Shown piece by piece: positions 18,219 through 25,908 of a DNA stretch of 56,873 nt. Numbering within the stretch: position 1 is the first letter of the stretch; each line of letters opens with the position of its first letter. The notes below the pieces were generated by a model that was not told the DNA's origin, searched no databases, and saw only the letters and a list, made by a program, of their open reading frames with translations. Source of the stretch: Clostridiales bacterium UBA1389 (lineage in GTDB: Bacteria; Bacillota; Clostridia; Oscillospirales; CAG-382); the NCBI GenBank assembly GCA_002305335.1, contig DBQR01000013.1:14138-71010 (forward strand), written 5' to 3'. The translations under genes were made by a program, and so were the position numbers.

Positions 18219-19178
18219 TCACACCTTTTTTGCCTTTATCCCGATCCAGTCGTTTTCGGTCGTTATTTCGGTAATCTCAAAGCCGCCTGATGTCAATGCG
18301 GCCGAAACGCTGTCTTTTTTGTGGGAAATTATCCCGCTTAAAATGACCCCACCGCCTTTTTTGAGGAGTCTGAAAAAGAGGGGAACCATGGCTATAAGCA
18401 CGTCGGCCACGATGTTTGAAACAATCACGTCGTATTCAAAAGCGGAAATTGTATTTAAAAGACTTTCCTCTTCCAGCACGTTTCCCGAGAAGGCTGCAAG
18501 GGTATTTTCGTCGATATTGTTTATTTTTGCGTTCTTTTTCGTAATTTCAACGGCGTTTTGTTCTATATCCACACAGACGCACTTATTTACCCCCAAAAGG
18601 CAGGCGGCGATTCCCAAAATACCGGAACCGCACCCCATGTCAAGGAGGGTTTTACCCCGTAAATCCTCCTTTTCCAGTAGCTCAAGGCAGAGCTTTGTGG
18701 TTTCGTGCCTTCCCGAACCGAAGGAGGATTCGGGGTCGATTTCAAGTACAGTCCTGCCTTCCGGCTGACAATCCTCCCAGCTGGGTTTTATGATAAACTT
18801 TTCCCCTATCTTAACGGGATGGAAATACTCCTTCCAGTTGTTTTCCCAGTCTTTGTCGTCGCTCTGGGAAAATAAAACCGAAACACTGCCGTAATCGGCG
18901 TTCTGTTTCATTTTTTCCGCAACATCCAGTATTATTTCCCTGCGGGAAAAGCCCTGCTCGTTCTGGGGGAGATATACCGTTACGGTAACAGTTTCGGTGT
19001 CTTCCGGAATAAGGCTTTCATCGTAGTAGTCGAAGGGGATTGAATTATCCTTTATTATGTCCAGAAAATCCTTCGGGTCGTCAACGGAAAAGGAGGTAAT
19101 CCCCTTTATTATAAGTTCGCCGGCAAGAAATTCCGAACCGGCGGTGTTGGTTTTTATTATTACTTCGTCAAACTTCAT
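18219..19178 (-). CDS. prmA: Ribosomal protein L11 methyltransferase PrmA
   Basis: PrmA trimethylates ribosomal protein L11 using S-adenosylmethionine. The 319-residue protein has the N-terminal L11-recognition domain, the DPESSFGSGRHETTKLCLE segment and SAM motif I (LDMGCGSGILGIAA), followed by VSNIVADVLIAM. It starts at ATG 19178 after GAGGAAAT and overlaps the upstream endonuclease IV-like gene by 11 nt. Confidence 0.95.
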   Translation of the reverse strand: MKFDEVIIKTNTAGSEFLAGELIIKGITSFSVDDPKDFLDIIKDNSIPFDYYDESLIPEDTETVTVTVYLPQNEQGFSRREIILDVAEKMKQNADYGSVSVLFSQSDDKDWENNWKEYFHPVKIGEKFIIKPSWEDCQPEGRTVLEIDPESSFGSGRHETTKLCLELLEKEDLRGKTLLDMGCGSGILGIAACLLGVNKCVCVDIEQNAVEITKKNAKINNIDENTLAAFSGNVLEEESLLNTISAFEYDVIVSNIVADVLIAMVPLFFRLLKKGGGVILSGIISHKKDSVSAALTSGGFEITEITTENDWIGIKAKKV

Positions 19179-20040
19179 CTATCATTTCCTCGTAAATGTC
19201 TTTCAGCCGCCTTGCGTCCTCTGCCATGGTTCCGGCGGATTCGCAGATAACGGTGGGGGTTACCCCAAGGGAAACCACTGCTTTTATAAACAGCCTTTCG
19301 TCGGGACCGAAATTTTCGTCCTCAAAAGTGAGGTGCTTCTTTTCCCCCATGCCGGTGTATTCGATTTTCGAAAAATGGCAGTGGAGGTTTTCGGCGTGTT
19401 CGGGGCTTAACCCTTCGGCGATGGCATTGAAAATCCGTTTATAATCGTCCTCGGTTTTTATCCCCCCTAAGGTGCGGGCGTTGAGATGGCCGAAATCCAC
19501 CACCGGATAATACATCTGAGGGCAGATTCCGCAAAGGCGGATAACCTCCTCCACCGTACCCAGCTGGTTTGCCTTCCCCATGGTTTCAAGTCCGGCCTTT
19601 GCCTTGTAGCCTCCCTCGATAAGGGCGGCTGCGGATTTTTCAAGGGAGTCTTCGGCTTTTTTCAGAGCCTCCTCCCGGTCGAGTTTGGCGGTTGACCCCG
19701 AATGGACGACAAAAATATCCGCACCGAGAAGGTCGGCTGCGGAGGCGGACTGAACTATATATTTAACGCTTTTGTTCCGGATTTCATCATCTTGGGAGGA
19801 AAGAGATATAAAATAAGGGGCATGAAGGGAGACGGCTATACCGTTCTCTTCAGCCTTTTCCCGTATAGCCTTAAAGGTTTCGTCTGATACGTAAAGCCCC
19901 TTTCCCGCCTGATATTCGTAGGCGTCAAGGCCTCTTTCCTTAAGCCAGGCAAAGGCCTGAACCGTTGACTTGTTTCCGTCTTCGTAAAAGGAGACGGAGT
20001 TGCCGGCGGGGCCGAACAAACATCTACGTCCTGCTTTCAT
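19168..20040 (-). CDS. Endonuclease IV-like TIM-barrel protein
   Basis: The 290-residue protein belongs to the AP endonuclease 2 / endonuclease IV superfamily, whose members cut DNA at abasic sites with a three-zinc centre. Expected ligands are in place: H73 (LHAPYF), H113 (VVHSGS), E152 (GLETMG), D182 and H185 (VDFGHLNAR), H220/H222 (LHCHFSK) and E267 (ICESAG). The family normally has DTCH where this has DFGH. A repair role fits the neighbouring ligA. A sugar-isomerase relative is less likely but not excluded. Confidence 0.8.
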   Translation of the reverse strand: MKAGRRCLFGPAGNSVSFYEDGNKSTVQAFAWLKERGLDAYEYQAGKGLYVSDETFKAIREKAEENGIAVSLHAPYFISLSSQDDEIRNKSVKYIVQSASAADLLGADIFVVHSGSTAKLDREEALKKAEDSLEKSAAALIEGGYKAKAGLETMGKANQLGTVEEVIRLCGICPQMYYPVVDFGHLNARTLGGIKTEDDYKRIFNAIAEGLSPEHAENLHCHFSKIEYTGMGEKKHLTFEDENFGPDERLFIKAVVSLGVTPTVICESAGTMAEDARRLKDIYEEMIDEV

Positions 20041-20548
20041 TCTTAACCTTCAGTCTCCTGTAAATGGAAATAAACGGTCTTTCCAGAAACCGCTTCGCCT
20101 TGAAAAACAGGGTGTTTTTATCCTTTATGGGTTTGACCATGAAAAAGTCCAGCTTGGCGCGATGGGCGGCTATGCAGTCGGTGAAAATCTGGTCGCCCAC
20201 CAGAAGGATTTTATCCCTTTCCAGCCCCATATGCCGGATACAGCGGTTTATCCCCTTAGGGGAGGGCTTGGAAGCGTCGGGAACGCAGAAAAACCCCAGT
20301 TCCTCGTTGAATATCCCCGCCCGGTCGTTTTTGTTGTTGGAAACAAAGGCAATTTTTATCCCCGCATTTACAAGGGATTCGAAATAATCCTTCATTTCCT
20401 TGGTGGGGCGGAGTATTTCATAGGGGGCAACGGTATTGTCAATGTCAAATATAACCCCCTCCTTCCCCAATGAGGAAAGAAGCAAGGTGTTGATTTCGTA
20501 TATGTCCTGATACATACCGTCGGGGACAAGCAATTTTCTTTTCTTCAC
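20024..20548 (-). CDS. yqeG: YqeG-family HAD phosphatase
   Basis: A 174-residue HAD-superfamily (subclass IIIA) phosphatase of the YqeG type. It has motif I (IFDIDNTVAPYE), motif II (AFVSNNKNDR), the lysine region (ASKPSPKGI) and motif III (LLVGDQIFTDCIAAHR). The natural substrate is not established here. It starts with GTG at 20548 after GGGAG and is first in an operon running to the M29 aminopeptidase. Its 3' end overlaps the next gene by 17 nt. Confidence 0.9.
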   Translation of the reverse strand: MKKRKLLVPDGMYQDIYEINTLLLSSLGKEGVIFDIDNTVAPYEILRPTKEMKDYFESLVNAGIKIAFVSNNKNDRAGIFNEELGFFCVPDASKPSPKGINRCIRHMGLERDKILLVGDQIFTDCIAAHRAKLDFFMVKPIKDKNTLFFKAKRFLERPFISIYRRLKVKNESRT

Positions 20549-20607
20549 AGGAAACTCCCGAAAAACAATGTTTATGTTTAATTATTTATGTTACCAAAGC
20601 ATATAAT

Positions 20608-20636
20608 ATCATATAATTTTTAAATATTAATGTCAA
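20608..20636 (-). promoter_or_regulatory. Sigma-A promoter of the yqeG-prmA-ligA operon
   Basis: On the minus strand a perfect TTGACA (20631-20636) is 17 bp from TATGAT (20608-20613). The start would be near 20601, giving a leader of about 53 nt before the GTG of yqeG. The surrounding 250-bp gap (20549-20800) is very AT-rich and otherwise holds only the divergent promoter below. Confidence 0.8.
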
Positions 20637-20722
20637 GTGCTATGTTATAACATTAATATCAATATAAAATTTTTAACAAAAACAACCCAAATTGCACATT
20701 ATTTTACATATCAAGTTTTGTA

Positions 20723-20751
20723 TTGACAACACAATTTATTCATAGTATAAT
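20723..20751 (+). promoter_or_regulatory. Perfect-consensus sigma-A promoter of the flippase-psd operon
   Basis: TTGACA (20723-20728) and TATAAT (20746-20751) are 17 bp apart, matching the consensus at all 12 positions. The start would be near 20758, leaving about 43 nt before the GTG at 20801. An ATG at 20756 in the same frame falls in front of this start and so is unlikely to be used. Confidence 0.85.
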
Positions 20752-20800
20752 CAAAATGTTATTACAGATACGGTTTAACACCGCTGAATACGGGGGCGAA

Positions 20801-21850
20801 GTGAAGGCACAAAAAAGAGGCGTTAAAAGCATACTGATAAGCATCGCCGTACTTATATTTCTTATTTTACTTACATATTATCTGCTGTTTAAACGGTTTG
20901 AAATAGAGGAAATTTTTAAAATCATAAGGGGAGTGGATTTGCCCTTCATCGCAATCGGCTTTGCGATGATATTCATATATCTTTTATGTTACTCCTTTTT
21001 TACAAAACTGCTCCTTGGTTCCAGGGGTTACAGAATAAAAACCGCCTCTGCTTTCAGATATGCCGCCGCCGACTTTTATTTTTCGGCAATAACCCCCTCC
21101 GCCACCGGCGGACAGCCCTTTGTCATTTATTATATGAACAAGGACGGCATTCCCGTATCGGAAAGCTTCCTTTCCACCTTTCTTCATACAACGCTTTACA
21201 AAGTGGTGCTTCTGACAATTAACCTCGTTTCGGCGGTTTTATATTGCAGGGTGTGGGCAGGTTCCGGCTGGGCTTTTATTTCCCTTTGGTTTTTGGGGCT
21301 TTTTATTGCCGTCGGGGTGATTTTATTAACCCTCCTTTCGGTTATAAAGAGGGAAGCGGTTGTAAAATTCGGGAACGGGATAATAAACATCCTCGGTAAA
21401 GTCAGAATCGTTAAGGATGTCCGGAAAGCAAAAAACAAACTTGAAAATTCCGTTGACGAGTATCAGAAGGCGGCAAAGGAATTAAAAGGGAAAAAGAGTC
21501 TGCTTGTTAAGCTGATTTTAATCGTTTTCCTTCAGCGAATCGCTTATTTTTCGGTTGCCTTTATCGTGTATTATTCCTTAGGGTTTACGGGGAGAGCCTT
21601 TTTATACTTTTTGGCGATACAGTCCTTTATTTCGTTGGCGGTGGATTCCCTGCCGCTTCCCGGAGGAACGGGGGCAAACGAAGTGGCGATAATTTTAATG
21701 TACAAACCCGCCTTCGGTCCCGAAGAGGCCGCCGGCGCGATGCTTATGATACGTTTCATAAACTACTATTTCGCACTTATAGTTTCATCTGCCGTAACTA
21801 TATTTTATCAGATATATAACTCATTTAAGGGAAAAAAGGTTGTTAAATAA
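20801..21850 (+). CDS. LPG synthase-TM / flippase-like membrane protein
   Basis: The 349-residue polytopic protein belongs to the LPG_synthase_TM family (UPF0104, flippase-like domain). Hallmarks are SAITPSATGGQPFVIYYM near residue 85 and SLPLPGGTGANEVAI near residue 285. It lacks the soluble lysyl-transferase domain of full MprF, so it is more likely a lipid or polyprenyl-linked flippase. I choose GTG 20801 (after GGGGGCG) because upstream in-frame starts overlap the promoter. The next gene, psd, begins on the last base of its stop codon (TAATG), linking it to phospholipid synthesis. Confidence 0.88.
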   Translation: MKAQKRGVKSILISIAVLIFLILLTYYLLFKRFEIEEIFKIIRGVDLPFIAIGFAMIFIYLLCYSFFTKLLLGSRGYRIKTASAFRYAAADFYFSAITPSATGGQPFVIYYMNKDGIPVSESFLSTFLHTTLYKVVLLTINLVSAVLYCRVWAGSGWAFISLWFLGLFIAVGVILLTLLSVIKREAVVKFGNGIINILGKVRIVKDVRKAKNKLENSVDEYQKAAKELKGKKSLLVKLILIVFLQRIAYFSVAFIVYYSLGFTGRAFLYFLAIQSFISLAVDSLPLPGGTGANEVAIILMYKPAFGPEEAAGAMLMIRFINYYFALIVSSAVTIFYQIYNSFKGKKVVK

Positions 21851-22719
21851 TGGATTCGATAATCAGAAACCGCGAAGGCGAAGAAATGGTATCCACCCGG
21901 GAAGAAAGAGCGCTTTCCTTTTTGTATGAAAGCGTTACGGGACGTATATGCTTAAAAGTGGTAAACCGCCGGTCTGCCGCAAAGCTGGTGGGGAAATATA
22001 TGAATTCCCGACTTTCGAAGGGGCTGATTGACAGGTTTATCGAAAAAAACAACATTAATATGTCCTTTTACGAAGATAAGGAATATAAAAGCTACAATCA
22101 GTTTTTCACCCGCAGGCTGAAGCCCGAATGCACCTGCATCTGTATGGAAAAGGAAGCCCTTGTTTCCCCCTGCGATTCGAAATTAAGGGTTTACCCCATT
22201 AACGACGACAGCATTTTCTTTATAAAGGATTCCCCCTACAACGTTAAGGAGTTGCTGAAAAACGAGGAACTGGCAAAAGAATTCAACGGGGGGCTATGCC
22301 TTATCTTCCGGCTTACCGTTGACAACTACCACCGGTACATATACTTTGACGACGGCACCAAAGGGGAAAACGTATTCATCCAGGGGGTGCTGCATACCGT
22401 AAACCCCATAGCCCTCGACAGATACAACTTCTACAAGCAGAACTGCCGGGAATACACCGTAATGGAAACCCGGAACTTCGGTAAAGCCGTTCAGGTGGAA
22501 GTGGGGGCAATGTTTATCGGCAGGATAAAGAACAACCACTCGGCCTGCTCCTTCAAACGGGGGGAGGAAAAGGGAATGTTCGAATTCGGCGGCTCCACCG
22601 TCGTGCTTCTTCTAAAGAAAAATGCCGCCGTAATCGACGGCGACATTATGGCAAACTCCGGGGAGGGAATAGAAACCATAGTCAGAATAGGCGAAAGAAT
22701 AGGCAGTAAAAAGCAATAA
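21850..22719 (+). CDS. psd: Phosphatidylserine decarboxylase
   Basis: Makes phosphatidylethanolamine from phosphatidylserine at the membrane. The 289-residue proenzyme has the self-cleavage site GGST at 247-250, in which S249 becomes the pyruvoyl group. The catalytic Asp and His are D109 (SPCDSKL) and H161 (DNYHRYI). The long form with an N-terminal extension is typical of Clostridia. It is coupled to the flippase-like gene and is followed after 1 bp by a convergent gene, with its probable terminator lying inside that gene. Confidence 0.95.
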   Translation: MDSIIRNREGEEMVSTREERALSFLYESVTGRICLKVVNRRSAAKLVGKYMNSRLSKGLIDRFIEKNNINMSFYEDKEYKSYNQFFTRRLKPECTCICMEKEALVSPCDSKLRVYPINDDSIFFIKDSPYNVKELLKNEELAKEFNGGLCLIFRLTVDNYHRYIYFDDGTKGENVFIQGVLHTVNPIALDRYNFYKQNCREYTVMETRNFGKAVQVEVGAMFIGRIKNNHSACSFKRGEEKGMFEFGGSTVVLLLKKNAAVIDGDIMANSGEGIETIVRIGERIGSKKQ

Positions 22720-22720
22720 G

Positions 22721-23029
22721 CTAATCGATAAGACCTTCGTCCCTGCTTCTTTGCAGGGATTTTCTTATTGCTTCCTCTAATTCCTTTTCCACATTGTAGT
22801 ACCTGGCTATCTGAAACAGCTCCACCATTGCCTGACGGAGTTCGTTAGCCAGGTTTTCTTTTTTCGGCTCACCGTGCTTTTGCCTTTTCAGCCCCGAATC
22901 CTCCCAGAGATTGATTTCGGCGGCGACTTCGCCGCATTCCTCCAGCAGTCGGGTTGCCATCTGATAAGGTTCTACCCCTTTGGGAAATCTTTTATTCGCA
23001 GCCTCAGCCATTTTATAGAATCTTTCCAT
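22721..23029 (-). CDS. MazG-like nucleotide pyrophosphohydrolase family protein
   Basis: This 102-residue all-alpha protein has the MazG EExxE motif (E30, E31, E34 in LEECGEVAAEI). The second motif, normally ExxD, reads E63-L-R-Q66 (ANELRQAMVEL), so one expected magnesium ligand is Gln. It may have altered activity or a binding role. It probably follows pfkA on the same strand after a hairpin, and its stop is 1 bp from that of convergent psd. The family call rests on helix pattern and the first motif. Confidence 0.7.
   Translation of the reverse strand: MERFYKMAEAANKRFPKGVEPYQMATRLLEECGEVAAEINLWEDSGLKRQKHGEPKKENLANELRQAMVELFQIARYYNVEKELEEAIRKSLQRSRDEGLID
22740..22766 (+). terminator. Terminator of psd embedded in the convergent gene
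   Basis: TCCCTGC (22740-22746) pairs with GCAGGGA (22753-22759) around TTCTTT, followed by TTTTCTT. It lies 21 nt after the psd stop and within the 3' end of the MazG-like coding region on the other strand. Confidence 0.65.
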
Positions 23030-23068
23030 TGTTTTGATTATCCTTTCCGTGTTGAATGATACTAAATT

Positions 23069-23094
23069 TAATCCATTCCTTTCGGAATGGATTA
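23069..23094 (-). terminator. Hairpin between pfkA and the MazG-like gene
   Basis: An 11-bp perfect stem (TAATCCATTCC with GGAATGGATTA) closes a 4-nt loop. The tract after it on the minus strand (AAATTTAGT) is only weakly T-rich, so it may act as a leaky terminator or RNA-stability element rather than a full stop. Confidence 0.45.
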
Positions 23095-23111
23095 ATCGCC
23101 TTCGCCTGTTT

Positions 23112-24176
23112 TTACAGCACTATATTCGTTATCATGTAATTGAGATAATCCTTGTATGCCATCCGGTCGGCCACCATGCGGCGCATTTCATACAGTATAT
23201 TCGGGGGTATGCAGTTTATTTCCTCCTGGGAAAGGGTGTTCTTCATCATTTTGTCAAGATACAGCGCCTCGTGGATTTCCATTGTAATTATGGCGTTGTC
23301 TCTCAGGCAGACCACCTTTTTCATCTGCCCCCCCACAAGGCTTTCCACCGCGGCGCAGCCCATCTGGGTGGCAAGGACCCTGTCCCGCAGGGTGGGAGCG
23401 CCCCCCCGCTGGATATGGGCGGGGCGGACAAACCGGCTTTCTATGCCGGTTTTTTCGGATATCTCCCGGCACAGGTGTTCACTGTAATCGCTGCCTATAC
23501 CTTCGGAAACGATTATAATAAAGTTCCGCTTTCCGTTTTTCCGCGCTTGTATCATCTTTTCGAAAAGCCTGTCGAAATTTGTGGGAATTTCTTTTATGAC
23601 GGCGCAAACCGCACCCACCGCAATGGCGGTATGAAGGGCTATATCCCCCGCTTCCCGTCCCATGACTTCCACCACGTTGCACCGTGCGTGGCTTTCGCCG
23701 GTGTCCCTGAGCTTGTCCACCAGGGACATAACCGTATTCATGGCGGTGTCAAAGCCGATGGTGGCGTCGGTGGAGGCGATATCGTTGTCGATGGTGCCGG
23801 GTATGCCGATACAGGGAATCCCCGCGTCGGTCAGGTCAACCGCCCCCCGGAAGGTGCCGTCCCCGCCGATGGTTATAATCCCGTCAAGGCCGTATTCCCT
23901 GCACTTATCAACCGCCTTCCGCACACCCTCCTTGGTCTTGAATTCGTTGCTTCGGGCGGTGTAAAGCATGGTGCCCCCCCGGTCGATTATGTAGGAAACG
24001 TCCCGTTCACCTAACTTTTTCAGATCGCCGTCGATAAGCCCCTGATAGCCGTTGTATATGCCGTAAACCTCTTTCCCCTTCAATAAAGCAAGACGGGTAA
24101 CGGCGCGTATTGCCGCATTCATTCCGGGGGCGTCCCCGCCGGAGGTTAAAACACCGATACGCTTAAACACACTCAT
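23112..24176 (-). CDS. pfkA: 6-phosphofructokinase (ATP-type)
   Basis: Phosphorylates fructose 6-phosphate in glycolysis. The 354-residue protein has TSGGDAPGMN near the N-terminus, GGDGT at 104-108, PGTIDND at 126-132 (catalytic Asp D130) and MGREAGDIA. The glycines in GGDG and PGT are those of ATP-dependent enzymes. Pyrophosphate-dependent ones usually carry Asp and Lys there. It is slightly longer than the typical 320 residues. Ribosome site AAAGGAG precedes the ATG. It lies 40 nt after the M55 peptidase gene on the same strand. Confidence 0.95.
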   Translation of the reverse strand: MSVFKRIGVLTSGGDAPGMNAAIRAVTRLALLKGKEVYGIYNGYQGLIDGDLKKLGERDVSYIIDRGGTMLYTARSNEFKTKEGVRKAVDKCREYGLDGIITIGGDGTFRGAVDLTDAGIPCIGIPGTIDNDIASTDATIGFDTAMNTVMSLVDKLRDTGESHARCNVVEVMGREAGDIALHTAIAVGAVCAVIKEIPTNFDRLFEKMIQARKNGKRNFIIIVSEGIGSDYSEHLCREISEKTGIESRFVRPAHIQRGGAPTLRDRVLATQMGCAAVESLVGGQMKKVVCLRDNAIITMEIHEALYLDKMMKNTLSQEEINCIPPNILYEMRRMVADRMAYKDYLNYMITNIVL

Positions 24177-24216
24177 TTATGCAAAACTCCTTTTCTTTGC
24201 CTTCACATATGCCTTT

Positions 24217-25014
24217 TTATGCGCAGAAGTGAAGAAACACAAGTACCGAATAATAATTATCCGCTTCAAATCCCACCGTATAGGGATTAATCAGCTTTGC
24301 GCCGGGGAAAAACTGATTTTTATATGCCGTTTCCTGCTTTTTATACTGGACTTCCACCTCGAAATATACCGGCAGTTTTGCGACGCAGGATTTATAATCT
24401 TCATAAAGGGCGTTGGCTATTTGCTCTTCTATATACTCCTGGGCTCTTTTGGGGTGGGAAGACAATGACGCACCGCCGATTCCCTTATTAACAGGGGCGA
24501 CGGTTATGCCGGGGATATACTCTTTTGCCATTTCGCAGACGGTTTCGTCGCCGGAAATAAAGGCTACCGGCACTCCCTTCAGGGCGCAGGCATAGGCGTT
24601 TATAACAAATTCGCTGACATAGACGCCGTTTATCTTTATATACTGAAGGGAAGTGGATAAGGTATGGGCAAGGGGGGAACCGGAGGAAAAAGCGGGGGAA
24701 TGGTAGCCGGTAAAGGCGGCGGCGTCAAAGGTTTCGTCAATGCCGCTTACCATGCAGAAGGGATCTCTTGTCCAGTTCCGGATTATTTTAGCGTATTTAG
24801 GCAGTTTGTCGGGGTAAATGTTACGGGCGGTGTCATGGGCGTCTTTTATTAAAACCTCGTCAAAACCCGCCCTTTTCGCTCCCTCGCAGGCGGCGGCTAC
24901 CTCCTGGGTCATAATGGTGCGGAAATATGTATTGTCAAGGTTGGTTTCGTCCCAGTGGCAAATGCCGCAGCTGCCTTCGATGTCGGCGGAAATGAACAGC
25001 TTTTTAGGTTTCAT
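24217..25014 (-). CDS. M55-family D-aminopeptidase (DppA-like)
   Basis: A 265-residue cytosolic zinc peptidase of the DppA family, which acts on D-amino-acid peptides such as D-Ala-D-Ala or on peptidoglycan fragments. The metal-site motifs are visible: ISADIEGSCG (Asp and Glu ligands), LIKDAHDTARN (His) and AFTGYHSPAFSSG (His), followed by LAHTLS. It overlaps the upstream amidase gene by 11 nt. The pairing of an amidase and a D-aminopeptidase suggests wall-peptide recycling, which is inference. Confidence 0.9.
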   Translation of the reverse strand: MKPKKLFISADIEGSCGICHWDETNLDNTYFRTIMTQEVAAACEGAKRAGFDEVLIKDAHDTARNIYPDKLPKYAKIIRNWTRDPFCMVSGIDETFDAAAFTGYHSPAFSSGSPLAHTLSTSLQYIKINGVYVSEFVINAYACALKGVPVAFISGDETVCEMAKEYIPGITVAPVNKGIGGASLSSHPKRAQEYIEEQIANALYEDYKSCVAKLPVYFEVEVQYKKQETAYKNQFFPGAKLINPYTVGFEADNYYSVLVFLHFCA

Positions 25015-25618
25015 TTTCCAAATATCCTTTCGTTTTTTTAAGAAACCGGTTGAAAATCGTGCCGTTTTCCCTTGAAAACGTGTTATTTTCCTTAGCGTAT
25101 CTCATCTGCATGGGGCAGTTTTTCCTGTCCGGGGCAAAGTCGAAATGCTGCTTTACCCCCTCCATACCGATTGAATACTTTTTCATAAGGGATGCGGTAA
25201 GGATTGAGGCGTTGTCGCAGGCTTTCAGAAACACCTTTTCCCAGGCAGCGTATTCCTCCCCGGAATACACTCCGGGGAAGCCGTTGACGCAGATTTCAAT
25301 GCCTATGCCATAGAGATTCCCGTCGCCGTAGCCTCCGTCGGAAGCATGCCACGCCGATTCTTCTTCGGGGATATGCTGCCATATTTCCCTGTCGTCCACC
25401 GAAAAATGCCAGGAAGCCTCCCGGGGCTTTTCCGAACATGCCTGCTTATGGATATATTCGTTATGCCATTTGGCGTCACAATAGGAAATATAGTTTCCGG
25501 TGTTGTGGATTACGATGAACTTTTTGGTTTCGGGGATTATCCCGGGACGGATTTTCGCCCCCCGGGGGATAAAGTCAATAAAAATCGGGATATCCTTAAC
25601 CAGTTCTTCGGCTTTCAT
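25004..25618 (-). CDS. N-acetylmuramoyl-L-alanine amidase (Amidase_2 type)
   Basis: A 204-residue zinc amidase that cuts the bond between muramic acid and the L-alanine of the stem peptide. The core runs from FIVIHNTGNYI (first His ligand) through SWHFSVDDREIWQHI and AWHASDGGYGDG to GIGIEICVN and finally KQHFDFAPDRKNCP (His and Cys ligands). No signal peptide or wall-binding domain is present, so it resembles phage-type or recycling amidases. Its ATG overlaps the DUF1648 stop by 4 nt and its end overlaps the M55 gene. Confidence 0.92.
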   Translation of the reverse strand: MKAEELVKDIPIFIDFIPRGAKIRPGIIPETKKFIVIHNTGNYISYCDAKWHNEYIHKQACSEKPREASWHFSVDDREIWQHIPEEESAWHASDGGYGDGNLYGIGIEICVNGFPGVYSGEEYAAWEKVFLKACDNASILTASLMKKYSIGMEGVKQHFDFAPDRKNCPMQMRYAKENNTFSRENGTIFNRFLKKTKGYLENET

Positions 25619-25908
25619 ATCAGGTTAACCACTCCGGTAATAATGTTTGCCGCAAACAGAATACCGGTTATAACAAGGTATTTCGTCTTTTTGTCGGCGA
25701 AGAGCAGTCCCGTTACTGACGACAATCCGATAATCGCCGCCGAAAGCAAAAGATACAACGGGGTTGCCATATATTTATCCGCTTTTCCGTCAAAGGTGAC
25801 CTTGGTGGCGATTTTGCCGGGAAGGATAAACACCATAACCACGTTAAAGACAACCGTTATTGCCAATAAAACGATAAGTATTATATTGAAAATTCTTTTT
25901 TTATCCAT
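25615..25908 (-). CDS. Small DUF1648-like membrane protein
   Basis: The 97-residue protein has three predicted membrane helices and the DUF1648 pattern between helices 1 and 2 (LPGKIATKVTFDGKADKY). DUF1648 is found in SdpI-like immunity proteins and other membrane proteins, but this one lacks the full SdpI length. Its function is unknown. It overlaps the secreted dockerin gene by 8 nt and the amidase gene by 4 nt, so all are probably translated together. Confidence 0.8.
   Translation of the reverse strand: MDKKRIFNIILIVLLAITVVFNVVMVFILPGKIATKVTFDGKADKYMATPLYLLLSAAIIGLSSVTGLLFADKKTKYLVITGILFAANIITGVVNLI

Noticed and set aside
23034..24014. Long open frame of 326 codons on the plus strand opposite pfkA
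   Set aside because: It lies entirely antisense to a clear 6-phosphofructokinase gene, has no ribosome site or family features, and reflects the codon bias of the real gene.
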